Below, one piece after another: positions 21,359 through 32,519 of a stretch of 64,000 nt of DNA (positions are counted from its first letter, which is position 1; each line of letters starts with the position of its first letter). Location of the stretch: the NCBI RefSeq assembly GCF_004379255.2, contig NC_056042.1, positions 16,911,901-16,975,900 on the forward strand, given 5' to 3'. The DNA comes from Salvia splendens (Eukaryota; Streptophyta; Magnoliopsida; Lamiales; Lamiaceae). The notes beneath the pieces were generated by a model. The model was not told the origin of the DNA. It worked only from the letters and a program-made list of their open reading frames with translations, and ran no database searches. A program made the translations under genes and the position numbers.

Positions 21359-24300
21359 TGTCACGACCGCCGATACAAGGGGTACCACAAACGCGGTGAT
21401 CGTGACCGACATGCATGGATTAAAATTTTAAAGAACAACTTAATTGAATTAAAGAAAGGAAAACAACCTAACTTAAAGATTTTAAGGTTTTATTTTTTTT
21501 TGAAAGGACATAAGATAAAAAGAATACTTAAGGACAACGGAAAAGTTAGACTTAAGAAATACATCAATTAAAAAATTTAAGTAAAACAAGCATTAAACTT
21601 AAATCTCGAAGAATACCATTTTTAAAATGCAACGTAAAACTTGTTTAAAACTCATCACCACCATACATGTTCAGACACAAAAACATAAAGATTAAGGTCT
21701 TAAGACACAATTTAAAACATAGCAGCGGATAAATAAGGTTCAAAGAGAGTCAAGGATCACGCCTATGTATGACGACACAACGTATCCTAGGGTCTTTAGC
21801 CAGCTCAACATCCACCGCAACATCTCGCTCAACCTGCAAAATTTTTAAAAGAAATTGCAGGGCTGAGTACTTGTTGTACTCAATGGGCTCATGCCGAAAA
21901 CATTTATCAAGTTATGTCATCCATACCAGTGATCTCGAGTTTTATACGCAGTAAAGAAAATATCACGAGAACACAAAAATGTTTCATAGACTGGCCAGTC
22001 AAATATTCTCCCCACTTTTCACATCAATCCAACAATCACAATCACAGTGCGACGAAAGTGTGGCCACACTATTCGCCCACGAGACCGGCCGACTTGCAAG
22101 GACGGCTCACGATCCCACCAGTGTACACAGCCCGATAGGGTTTACGGCCCTACTCGGACCCGAATTCGTTTCACAATACAGCCATATAGCCTAACGGAGT
22201 AAACTCATACGAACTAGGCATCAGGCACACAATCTCATAACAAAAACAGTCCATGGCATGACATAACAGTTAAACCACCCTTGTATCTCCACATAATATT
22301 TTTCGGAAAAATAAAGAGGTTTGAAAAGAAAGTCCACCTCGTTCGCTTAACAATTCACAATCCAACTTATGGCAACTCTCGTTCCTCGAGTTCACGAATA
22401 CACAATCACCCTTGACAACGACAACACAAGTCAGCCTTCCACAAAAATCATACTACTATGCATGTCCTATCGTTTCTCTCTCATCGTTTTTCTCAATTAA
22501 CCCAACCCAAAGTTCGTCACAAAGACGGAAAAACACACCGTAATATATTCAACTTATCACCCGTGATCACATCATTAGGCACGTTCCTTGGACCTACATA
22601 CATCATATAATACTTTTAAACTTGAAAATAAGTGTCATTTATCAAGGCAGAAAACTGGCAGAACTGCGCGACCGTTTTTTAAAAATCACCATAAATTCAC
22701 CCGACCTCAAAAGATGCTAAATTTGGTAACAATACAGAGGACACATTCAAGTTCATCCATGGAAATTTTCACATTGAAATCACGTCATTTAGTCAGTCAT
22801 ATTATATATTGAACTCTCTGGTCGGAACATACAATTTCTGACAGTATTGCGCAGTTCATTTGAAAAGTTCACCATAATTCATACGATGCCCAAAAAGGCT
22901 TAAAAATTTAACACAACACAGAAGACACTTCAAGTTTTCATATAGTTCAAGAATCACATCGATCGGAGATCATTTGGTCAGTCAAATAGAAAACGAACAT
23001 TCATGGCGAGAACTCACGTTTCTGGCAGATTTGCGCAGTCAACTTCAAAATTTATTAAAAATTCATTTTTCGATAAAACGGCCTGAAATTCACACGAGAC
23101 ACAGAAAACACCTTGAAGTTTACTCAGTAAAAGTTTCGTAGCAAAATTCGTTCGTTTGAAGGGTCGAATACAGATCATAAGTCACTGGTCGTGCATCACA
23201 GATTTCTGGTTCAAATTCGAAAATAGGGTTTTTAAAACTTCCACAACACAACCACACCGATTTTCCATGCTCGAAAAACACCAAATCATGCTTACACACG
23301 TTCCTCATACACAATTTGCATACAACTCATATTATTCACCATTAATTCAATTCAACTTCACATGAATTCAATAAAAAAAAAACACATAACTATCAAAGTT
23401 CTCTTATGAAATCAACACTTTCCCCCGATTAAATTTTCGATCTATCAATCCTACACCCTCTATATGCATGTAGGATTCAAGAATGAAGTTTCAATGAAGA
23501 AGATGAGAAGAAAGACTTAGTTATACCTTCTTGAATCAAGAAAACAAACGGTAGAAACAAACGTTGACACGATTCACCGGAAATTTTTTAAAAATCCACT
23601 CCAATTGAAGCAAGAACCAATGGTGGAGGAAGTTTTTGGAGAGGATGTGGAGAGGGGGAGGAGAGGCAACGAAATTTTATGAGGGAGGTGGGGCTAGGGT
23701 TTAGTTTAGGTGATTATATAGTCCTAGGTTTAATCCCATTAATTAATTAATTGTTTAGAAAAAAAATAGAGGCCAATAAAATAAAATCCCACAATTAAAA
23801 GGAAGACAAGTATTCGAAATTATGGATAGAAATTCAATAAGGAAATTATTTAGTATTTACTTGGAGATAAATAGATTCACAATTTAGGAAATAAAACGAT
23901 GTATATTCCATAAACAAGGGAACAAAATAAATTAAATCTCCAAGTAGGAAATAAAGGAGGGGGCGAAAATTAGTAGGGTGCACAAAGAAATTATTTAAAT
24001 CCTCAATTAAATAATAATAGGGTTTAAATTTGGTAATTTCTTTATAGGAAAATACTCCCATAAAGTAGGTAACAATTAATAAATTTCCCCACAGGAAATT
24101 ATTCAACTCTTAATTTAATTGGGGTGAGGGAATAAAATGTGACAAGATTTAATTGGATTTAATTTGGATAAATATCCCAAAATAATTAATAAAATCCAAG
24201 AAAGAGAATATAGTTTCCAATAATTGGAGGGGGCCGAACATAGCCACTTTATTTGGCTAGAACAAAATGCATGATTTACTTAATTAATCACCCACATTGA

Positions 24301-24443
24301 ATAATATAAATAACACTTTATTCCAAATCACTCATGACAATTATTTCACGCAAAGCACTTAATCACATTAAATCAAACGTTTCAAAATTCCAAAAAATTC
24401 CAATAACATAACTAAAAGGGTCACAAAAGTTTGGGATGTTACA
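21359..24443 (-). repeat. Gypsy-A (left) 5' LTR
   Basis: 3085 bp, the partner of 12398-15486. The half proximal to LINE-2 (about 22356-24443) has no counterpart next to the right-arm element, because right-arm homology stops at 25649. Confidence 0.92.
23714..23720 (-). promoter_or_regulatory. TATA box in gypsy-A (left) 5' LTR
   Basis: The same TATATAA motif as in the 3' LTR, at the equivalent position. It would drive transcription of the element towards lower coordinates. Confidence 0.5.
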
Positions 24444-24448
24444 CCCCA
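24444..24448. repeat. Target-site duplication of gypsy-A (right copy, left arm)
   Basis: CCCCA, the pair of 12393-12397. Confidence 0.92.
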
Positions 24449-25253
24449 TTAATAAGAATCGAAACCAACAAGATCCAATACACCTTTCAATGAGCGTCAC
24501 CCATTGTTCGGGGAAGCCGATGTGCTTAAGGACTTTTAGGAGGAACGGCCATTGGACTCGATCATAGGCCTTAGCCATATCAATCTTAATTGCAACATTA
24601 GGGGCCGGGGTGCTTCGTTGGAGCTCATGGAACATCTCCTGTGCAAAGAGCACATTATCATTAAGAAGCCTCCCTTTGACAAACCCACTTTGATTCGGTG
24701 CGACAACACAAGGGAGAAGTGGGGCAAGTCACTTCGTGAGGACTTTGGTAATCACCTTATTGATCACGTTGCACAAGCTAATTGGTCTGTAGTCTCCCCA
24801 AGTCTCGGGTATCGGCTTCTTGGGGATGAGAACTATACTCGTGGCTGTGAAGCTTCGAGGGAGGAAGGTCCCACCGAAAAATTGCCTAACCACATCTGGA
24901 CCCACAATGCCCCAACAAGCTTGGAAGAATAATGCCGAGAATCCATCCGGGCCCGGAGCACTATTGGCTGAGATGTCGAATACCGCTCGTTTCACCTCAT
25001 CCGCATCTGGAGGCTTCAGGAGGTCCATCATCAAAGCTCCGGGGGGGAGGCGTTGTAGGAGGCTTAAGTCCGGATCCGCAAGTTCCGGATAGCTCGGGGC
25101 TAGGAGGTTCTGAAAGAACTCAACCGCCGATTCTTTGATGGCCTTGTCATCCGTGAGTTCACACCCATTAGCGTTGATCTTGTGGATGCGTAGCCGGATC
25201 TTCTCTTTGCTTCTCCCAGCTTTGGTAGAACCTAGTATTTTATCCCCTTCTTC
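24444..25253 (-). pseudogene. LINE-2L ORF2, RT N-terminal part, interrupted by gypsy-A and the gap
   Basis: On the minus strand this continues the RT of LINE-2 upstream of the chromovirus insertion. It carries the linker before RT, NSAPGPDGFSALFFQACWGIVG, PIPETWGDYRPISLCNVINKV and KIDMAKAYDRVQWPF. A frameshift is present near 24730, where the frames 25034-24729 and 24727-24536 meet. The coding region runs into the N gap, so endonuclease and ORF1 of LINE-2 are not in the window. No mirror copy of this stretch exists in the right arm. Confidence 0.88.
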
Positions 25254-25353
25254 NNNNNNNNNNNNNNNNNNNNNNNNNNNNNNNNNNNNNNNNNNNNNNN
25301 NNNNNNNNNNNNNNNNNNNNNNNNNNNNNNNNNNNNNNNNNNNNNNNNNNNNN
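25254..25353. other. Assembly gap of 100 N
   Basis: There are exactly 100 N. That number is the usual placeholder for a scaffold join of unknown size. The gap lies between the inverted-repeat arms, in LINE-2 on its left side and in unmatched sequence on its right side. Confidence 0.98.
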
Positions 25354-25648
25354 ACTTAAATAATTTTGGGGAATTTATTTCAACATCGTCGTGGAAAATA
25401 CAAGGAGCCAACGGAGAAATTTTAGGCGTGAGCGGCCGACCGGTGTCGTACGGGACGCCTTGGGCGGCCGCCGAACAATCGAAAATACGCGAAAATCAAG
25501 AAACGAGATAAAAAAGACTTTAATTAGAGTGCAAAGAAATTCTAGTTAGTAGTTTTCTCGCGCTAATTGTTGTGTTACTACTTTATTTGTTTAAAGGGAA
25601 TTGTTCCGTGAGACCCTAATCCGGAAAGAGGAATACTCAAGTTGTGAT
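25354..25648. other. Unmatched sequence between gap and right-arm LTR
   Basis: These 295 bp do not align with the gypsy-A LTR or with any other part of the window that I could find. They join LTR sequence at about 25649 (AATTGTTAAGCGAACGAGG). They could be a diverged LTR variant of the same family, or unrelated sequence joined by recombination or misassembly. Confidence 0.6.
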
Positions 25649-26643
25649 AATTGTTAAGCGAACGAGGTGGACTTTCTTTTCAACCTCTTTATTTTTCCGA
25701 AAAATATTATGTGGAGATACAAGGGTGGTTTAACTGTTATGTCATGCCATGGACTGTTTGTGTATGAGATTGTGTGCCTGATGCCTAGTTCGTATGAGTT
25801 TACTCCGTTAGGCTATATGGCTGTATTGTGAAACGAATTCGGGTCCGAGTAGGGCCGTAAACCCTATCGGGCTGTGTACACTGGTGGGATCGTGAGCCGT
25901 CCTGCAAGTCGGCCGGTCTCGTGGGCGAATAGTGTGGCCACACTTTCGTCGCACTGTGATTGTGATTGTTGGATTGATGTGAAAAGTGGGGAGAATATTT
26001 GACTGGCCAGTCTATGAAACATTTTTGTGTTCTCGTGATATTTTCTTTACTGCGTATAAAACTCGAGATCACTGGTATGGATGACATAACTTGATAAATG
26101 TTTCGGCATGAGCCCATTGAGTACAACAAGTACTCAGCCCTGCAATTCTTTTAAAAATTTTGCAGGTTGAGCGAGATGTTGCGGTGGATGTTGAGCTGGC
26201 TAAAGACCCTAGGATACGTTGTGTCGTCATACATAGGCGTGATCCTTGACTCTCTTTGAACCTTATTTATCCGCTGCTATGTTTTAAATTGTGTCTTAAG
26301 ACCTTAATCTTTATGTTTTTGTGTCTGAACATGTATGGTGGTGATGAGTTTTAAACAAGTTTTACGTTGCATTTTAAAAATGGTATTCTTCGAGATTTAA
26401 GTTTAATGCTTGTTTTACTTAAATTTTTAATTGATGTATTTCTTAAGTCTAACTTTTCCGTTGTCCTTTTTAAAAGTATTCTTTTTATCTTATGTCCTTT
26501 CAAAAAAAAATAAAACCTTAAAATCTTTAAGTTAGGTTGTTTTCCTTTCTTTAATTCAATTAAGTTGTTCTTTAAAATTTAATCCATGCATGTCGGTCAC
26601 GATCACCGCGTTTGTGGTACCCCTTGTATGGGCGGTCGTGACA
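25649..26643 (+). repeat. Gypsy-A (right) 5' LTR, 3' third only
   Basis: This matches the last 995 bp of the 3.1-kb LTR and ends ...GGGCGGTCGTGACA. U3 and the TATA box are absent, so this copy has no normal 5' promoter in the assembled sequence. Confidence 0.9.
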
Positions 26644-26646
26644 GAG

Positions 26647-26658
26647 TGGTATTAGAGC
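26647..26658 (+). other. Primer binding site of gypsy-A (right)
   Basis: TGGTATTAGAGC, 3 nt after the LTR end. tRNA-iMet type with one mismatch. Confidence 0.85.
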
Positions 26659-29274
26659 TTTGTTCTTTTGCTCTGGTCCGAGAGTTTTCTTTCACTTTGA
26701 GTCTAAGTTAGTGAACCCTTTTTGACTGGAAGTGTCACGAAGGCTCAACATCCAAAGCATCAAGCTCAACCAAGGAAAGTATGGTATGTTTTAAGTTGTT
26801 GATGAAATGTGTGAACGATGTATAAAATTGACGATATGATGAGGATGTTTTGGGCAAAAGAATGCATGAGCAAGTAATTACGTGATGATGTGATTTTCAT
26901 GATTGAAATTCGTGAATAAATGATGTGATGACATAAAGAAGTTGAATGTGAGCATGATTGGCATGATGATCTAAACACGTGTATAATGTGAATACAATAC
27001 GTGATAGTATGAATATGTGGAATATGACAATATAATTTAAGCACGTGTTGTATGTACGAACATGATATTGGTATGGTATGAGTATGTGAGATATGAGCAA
27101 GATTGGCATGATGACCTATGTATGTGTTATGTGTGTGTAAGTGATATGACAAAAGCATATGAGCATAGGATGATGGAGTGTTTTACATGAAGGATGAAGG
27201 TTGATGAGTTGTTTTGAGCATGTTGAAATTTTTGAGAAAAAAAAAACAATTTAAAAAAAAATGTTGTTTCAAACGTATATGTGAAGTGCATGAGTGTTTT
27301 GTTTGGAATACAAATGTGTTATGAGTTTTGAAAGATTTGCATGGTTTGATATGTAAAAGAGAAAAATGGAAAAAATGATTTTGTGGTTGATGTTTGTAAT
27401 ATTAATGACTAGTTGTTCTAGTGAGTTTGATTGAGGAAAAATGTTTATGTTGTGAAAAGTTCTTTCTTTTGGGAAAAATAATTGATCAACGGAAAATGTT
27501 GTGTTTATGAATTGTTTAAAAAAATTAAAATTACCTTTTCATTTGAAAAAATTGAGCCATGGAAGTGTGATGTTATGTATGTTATGAGGTGCGAAGTATG
27601 ATGCGTCATTCTATGGAGTGTTTATAAGAGTGATGAAAGTTGATGCGAAAGTACGTTTCAGTTTGAGTCAAAACTTTTACCTTAAAATTGAGATGTAGAA
27701 AAAAAATTTGGAAAGTGTGAAAGTGTAAAGAAATTTTGTTATCAAAAATTTTGAATATAACGTGAAGTTCGAAAGTGTTTTGCTATGGGATGTGAAAATG
27801 TGGTGTGTTTATCTTGAGGTATGAATGACGTAAACTGAAGTAGATGATGATCTATGAGATGATGAGTTTGTGTTGTGAACTTAGAGTACCTAAAATATAA
27901 GCCTAGTTGACCGCGCGAATCGTAGTTCTAAGTTGAAAACTTAACAATTGCTTTTCCGAGCAATGAAACGTACGAGAATATGAGAGTTTAGGCAAACGCT
28001 TAAGTCAAGGTGCGAGACAAGAAGAACCGATGATAAGAGATATTTTCATGCAACGACGGGCGATCATACTCGCGATTTAAAATAGTATAGTTTAATCTTG
28101 CGTAAGTGGAAGCACGAGGGAGATGATCTTCATACCCTTGTAAGGAGCACGAGGATGATAACAATGTCCAACGAGGATAGTCATTATGATATGCAAAGGA
28201 TTTTATGAAGATATGGATTCCGACTATCATTATTAGCGGCAATGACATGAAGAATCTCAGCATGGAATCCACAGTTCTTAGAGCGATGTTACCAGTTTCA
28301 GCTTGCGAAAGATGAACAAGGAGGTGCGACTTTAATAGCTGGAACAAACTATTCTAATCAACAGTTCTTACTTGGATTATAAGAAGTTATCTTTCAGGAC
28401 CTTTCAAATAGCCGTGAGCCATTGTCTATTTAACAGCTTGTTTCATTCACCCCTTGCAAGTGATGTATATTGTTTCTTTTCCTCCATTGAGTCATAACTC
28501 ACTTTCAGTTCTTGGAAAGTGGTGTTGCCTTCATAACTTTGGACACTTGGATTGATTGTAGTCTTCTTTGACCTATTATTTATACGGATCATATTTTGAC
28601 TTTGTGAGCCTTTGCTATTGACCTTCATTCCTAAGATTGCTTGCAGTTATGTCCTTCAATACGATCACGTTTCGTAGACATGTTTTTCTGTGGGATATTT
28701 CTCTTGGAACTTTTGTTCAACTTTTATTTTGTCACCATGTCTGTGTCAAGTTCTTTCTTACAGAGTGAAATTCTTTTTGGTTCAGTTCATGTATCCTTTC
28801 CGTAATAGAACCTTTCTTTCTACAAAATGAAGTTAAGGCCTACATTTTGTTCCTTGCCTTAACAAACTTAATCCACTTGATTTTTGTTTTCAATAGCCCA
28901 TTTGACTTTGATTGCCTTTCACAAACTTATGAACCCATTGATGTTATTCTATCAATCCATATTATGATTTTCGTTGAACCATGATCAGTACCGCCTTGTG
29001 ACAAATGCCTACCTTTCTAAATCCTCATGCAACTGATCATTTCTTTTCCCTCAACCCTTTAAGTCATTATCCATTGATGTGTGGACCTTTCAAATTTGGT
29101 CGAGCAACTGAATTGTCTTTTGGTAGCCTACTATGAGAGTTGACATTAATTTGATTTCATCCCATATTCATGACCTATCTTATGCTCTTTCAAGCTCCGA
29201 GGGGATGATCATAACCAATTGTTACAATTCAAAAATCGGTTCATATCCAAGTTAAGACTTTTTGACTAAAGTTT
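26659..29274. other. Gag-less leader/internal region of gypsy-A (right)
   Basis: Mirror of 18732-21343. On the plus (element sense) strand, 26780-27900 is rich in TG, ATG and GA runs with many stop codons and resembles a long leader. 28085-29262 has no recognisable coding content in the sense direction. An in-frame TGA at 29263-29265 precedes the pol frame. Confidence 0.75.
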
Positions 29275-32200
29275 GTGTTAGGAGAGTTAGGAGTAGTAGC
29301 TCGACTTTTACACGTCATGCCTTTGGGGAATGTAGACATAATCTTGGGAATGGATTGGCTTACCGAGAACCACGCAACGATTTACTGTAAAGAGAGGCAG
29401 ATTTCCTTTCAAGCCCCGGACGAAGAGCCGACTATCGTGTATGGGATCTCCATGAACCGGCGAACCTCCATAATCTCTGCTTTGCAAGCAACTACGATGA
29501 TAAGAAAAGGGCGTCCGGCGTATCTGGTATACTTGAATGGGGAAGAAAAGAAAGAATTGAGAGTGGAAGACGTGGCAGTGGTGCGAGATTTTCCCGAGGT
29601 GTTCCCCGAAGCCTTGCCAGGACCGCCACCCGACAGACAAGGGGAATTTACTATCGAGTTGGAACCAGGGTCTGCGCCAGTATCAAAGGCACCATATCGA
29701 ATGGCCCCTAAGGAGTTGGCCGAGTTGAAGGTCCAGTTGCAGGAACTGTTAGTCTTGGGTTTCATTCGACCCACTGTGTCACCATGGGGAGCGCCAGTTT
29801 TGTTCGTTAAGAAGAAGGATGGGACGATGAGGATGTGCATCGACTATCGTGAGCTCAACAAGATGACTTTAAAGAATAAGTACCCACTGCCAAGGATTGA
29901 CGACTTGTTTGACCAACTTCGAGGAGCGGGCGTATTCTCGAAAATGGATTTGAGATCAGGGTATCATCAACTAAAGGTCCGACGAGAGGATGTGCCTAAG
30001 ACTGCTTTTCGCACTCGTTATGACCATTACGAATTCGTCGTGATGCCTTTTGGGCTGACCAACGCCCCAGCCGTTTTCATGGACTTGATGAACCGAGTTT
30101 TCCACGAGTATCTTGACAAGTTTGTGTTAGTTTTCATCGACGACGTGTTGGTATACTCGAAGAACGAGGAGGAGCATGGACAGCACCTACGAACAGTGAT
30201 GGAAACGTTGCAAAGGGAGAAACTTTATGCCAAGTTTAGTAAGTGTGAGTTTTGGTTGACTCGAGTGAACTTTCTTGGTCATATTGTGACGGAAAATGGG
30301 ATTCAAGTAGACCCAGCAAAGGTCGAGGCCGTACAGAATTGGAAATCGCCGAAAATGCCAAGTGAAATCCGCAGTTTCTTGGGATTGGCAGGATATTATC
30401 GACGATTCATCGAGGGATTCTCTAAGATTGCGAGACCGATGACGCAACTACTAAAGAAAGGAATTAAGGTGGTTTGGACGCCAGAGTGCGAGGCGAGTTT
30501 CCAACTATTGAAGGAGAAATTGACTACAGCACCAGTCCTAGCGGTACCAGAACCCGACAAGGACTTCGCCGTCTATACGGACGCGTCGAAAGTAGGACTA
30601 GGATGTGTGTTAATGCAAGATGGGAAGGTGATAGCATATGCTTCCCGACAGCTGAGACCGAATGAGTTGAATTTTCCGACGCATGATTTGGAGTTAGCAG
30701 CAGTGGTGCATGCACTGAAAATTTGGAAACATCATCTCTATGGAGTGAGATGTGAAATCTACACCGATCACAAGAGTCTCAAGTACTTCTTCGAGCAGAA
30801 GAAGCTAAACATGCGACAACGATGTTGGTTAGAGGTCGTGAAAGACTATGACTGTGGTATTAATTACCATCCGGGCAAGGCGAACGTGGTCGCCGATGCC
30901 TTGAGTAGGAAGAACCAACCTCAACTGGCTTATTTCCTAACGCAAGAGGAAGCTTTGATTCACGAGTTTGACAAGATGAGTTTAGAAATAGTGAAAGCGC
31001 CCGAGACAGTAGGTGCAAGAGTGGCGACACTAGTGATTGTGCCAGATTTGAGAACCAAACTCATAGAAGCCCAGCGACGTGATGGAAAGTTGGAGGAATT
31101 ACGCGCGAAGGTGAGAGCCGAGAAGCTTGATCATTACCGTGAGGAGGCGGATAATGCTTTGACGTATGATGGACGATTGTGTGTGCCAAGCTATGAGGTG
31201 CTAAAAGAGGAGATTTTGAGTGAAGCGCACGACACGCCTTACACCGCACACCCCGGAAGCACGAAGATGTATCGGGATTTGAAGCAATGGTTTTGGTGGA
31301 ATGGGATGAAAGGGGATGTAGCGTCATATGTGGAACGATGTCTAGCATGCCAACAAGTGAAGGCCTTACACCAGCGGCCATATGGGAAGTTACAACCGCT
31401 CGAAATTCCCGAATGGAAGTGGGAGCATCTAGCTATGGATTTCGTGACGGGTTTGCCAAAGTCACAGAAAGGCAACACTGCGTTTTGGGTGATCATTGAT
31501 CGACTTACTAAGAGCGCACACTTCTTACCGATGAAAATTACTTATGGCGCGGACAAGTTAGCTAAACTCTACGTGAACGAGATTGTGCGATTGCATGGAG
31601 TGCCAAAGACCATTGTATCCGACCGCGATACGAAGTTTACCTCAAAGTTTTGGATGAGTTTGCAACGCGAATTGGGCACACAACTGAACTTCAGCACTGC
31701 TTATCACCCGCAATCGGATGGGCAGTCAGAGAGGACGATGCAGACATTTGAAGATATGTTGCGAGCAGTTGTCTTAGATCGAGGGGAAAGTTGGGAAACA
31801 GTTCTACCATTGGTTGAATTCGCCTACAACAATAGCTATCAAGCGACGATCGATATGGCCCCGTACGAAGCTTTGTATGGCAGGAAGCGTCAATCCCCAC
31901 TTTATTGGGATGAAGTCGGCGAGAGGAAGATGTTAGGACCCGATGCTATAAAGGAGATGACTGAAATTGTGCATCAAATCCGCGTAAGGATCAAGGAAGC
32001 TCAAGATAGACAGAAGTCGTATGCGGACGTGCGTCGAACGGAAATCAAATTCGACGTTGGTGACAAAGTGTTCTTGAAAGTGTCCCCGACGAGAGGAGTT
32101 GCGAGATTTGGAGTGAAGGGCAAGCTGAAACCGCGTTTTGTGGGACCGTACGAGATCATCGATGAAGTAGGTCCTGTGGCATATCGTTTGGCGTTACCTC

Positions 32201-32475
32201 CCAGCTTTGGGAACGTGCACAACGTGTTCCACGTGTCGCAGTTGCGCAAGTACGTGTTCGACCCCAAACATGTGATTCACCAAGAGGAAGTGATCCTAAC
32301 CCCCGACATGAGCTACGAGGAAAGGCCCGAAGCAATCCTAGATCGGAAGGTACAAGAGCTACGGAACAAGACGATAGCGTCCGTGAAGGTGTTGTGGAAG
32401 CACCATGGTCCCGAGGAAGCTACGTGGGAGTTAGAAGATAAGATGAAAGAAAAGTTTCCCGAGCTGTTTGTGTGA
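29275..32475 (+). CDS. Gypsy-A (right) Pol: partial protease, RT, RNase H, integrase, chromodomain
   Basis: 1066 codons with the same layout as the left-arm copy: partial protease (DIILGMDWL), RT with FIDD at residues 287-290, RNase H with YTDAS, integrase with D722, D783 and E819, and a chromodomain-like C-terminus. It differs from the left copy only at residues 250 (D for G), 309 (M for L), 315 (E for D), 329 (T for P) and 340 (E for A), all inside RT. The first codon is GTG in an open frame, so the start is arbitrary and a real upstream polyprotein part is missing. Confidence 0.93.
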   Translation: MLGELGVVARLLHVMPLGNVDIILGMDWLTENHATIYCKERQISFQAPDEEPTIVYGISMNRRTSIISALQATTMIRKGRPAYLVYLNGEEKKELRVEDVAVVRDFPEVFPEALPGPPPDRQGEFTIELEPGSAPVSKAPYRMAPKELAELKVQLQELLVLGFIRPTVSPWGAPVLFVKKKDGTMRMCIDYRELNKMTLKNKYPLPRIDDLFDQLRGAGVFSKMDLRSGYHQLKVRREDVPKTAFRTRYDHYEFVVMPFGLTNAPAVFMDLMNRVFHEYLDKFVLVFIDDVLVYSKNEEEHGQHLRTVMETLQREKLYAKFSKCEFWLTRVNFLGHIVTENGIQVDPAKVEAVQNWKSPKMPSEIRSFLGLAGYYRRFIEGFSKIARPMTQLLKKGIKVVWTPECEASFQLLKEKLTTAPVLAVPEPDKDFAVYTDASKVGLGCVLMQDGKVIAYASRQLRPNELNFPTHDLELAAVVHALKIWKHHLYGVRCEIYTDHKSLKYFFEQKKLNMRQRCWLEVVKDYDCGINYHPGKANVVADALSRKNQPQLAYFLTQEEALIHEFDKMSLEIVKAPETVGARVATLVIVPDLRTKLIEAQRRDGKLEELRAKVRAEKLDHYREEADNALTYDGRLCVPSYEVLKEEILSEAHDTPYTAHPGSTKMYRDLKQWFWWNGMKGDVASYVERCLACQQVKALHQRPYGKLQPLEIPEWKWEHLAMDFVTGLPKSQKGNTAFWVIIDRLTKSAHFLPMKITYGADKLAKLYVNEIVRLHGVPKTIVSDRDTKFTSKFWMSLQRELGTQLNFSTAYHPQSDGQSERTMQTFEDMLRAVVLDRGESWETVLPLVEFAYNNSYQATIDMAPYEALYGRKRQSPLYWDEVGERKMLGPDAIKEMTEIVHQIRVRIKEAQDRQKSYADVRRTEIKFDVGDKVFLKVSPTRGVARFGVKGKLKPRFVGPYEIIDEVGPVAYRLALPPSFGNVHNVFHVSQLRKYVFDPKHVIHQEEVILTPDMSYEERPEAILDRKVQELRNKTIASVKVLWKHHGPEEATWELEDKMKEKFPELFV

Positions 32476-32507
32476 GACGATCAAATTTCGGGACGAAATT
32501 TCTGTTT

Positions 32508-32519
32508 AGAGGGGAAGGA
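32508..32519 (+). other. Polypurine tract of gypsy-A (right)
   Basis: AGAGGGGAAGGA directly before the 3' LTR. Confidence 0.8.

Larger units (their letters stand above)
1..22355. repeat. Left arm of giant inverted repeat
   Basis: This arm matches the reverse complement of 25649-47791 almost base for base. Paired coordinates add up to about 47868 over most of the arm, 47871-47873 around positions 5600-9000, 48006 across the chromovirus pol, 47884 near position 1200 and 47792 at the outer edge. The steps are single indels: 92 bp at about 510-601 and 5 bp near 5569 present only here, 16 bp near 1420 missing here, and 138 bp near 13847-13985 missing from the other arm. The repeat reaches the window edge, so its true outer end is not visible. 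The inner end is where homology stops inside the chromovirus 5' LTR. Confidence 0.95.
12398..24443 (-). mobile_element. Gypsy-A (left), Tekay/Del-like chromovirus, 12.0 kb, complete ends
   Basis: The element starts TGTCACGACC and ends GGGATGTTACA on the plus strand (TGTAACATCC...GTCGTGACA in its own sense). It has LTRs of 3089 and 3085 bp, a tRNA-iMet-type primer binding site, a polypurine tract, a 5-bp target duplication and a 1066-codon pol with a C-terminal chromodomain-like segment. About 2.6 kb between the PBS and pol have no gag frame. Very long LTRs and the chromodomain fit the Tekay/Del lineage. It is the youngest insertion of the nest. Confidence 0.93.

Noticed and set aside
26766..28347. 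Minus-strand frames of 115-130 codons in the gypsy-A leader
   Set aside because: They are low-complexity (His/Ile/Tyr-rich) or unrecognised and lie antisense to the element. I see no support for expression.
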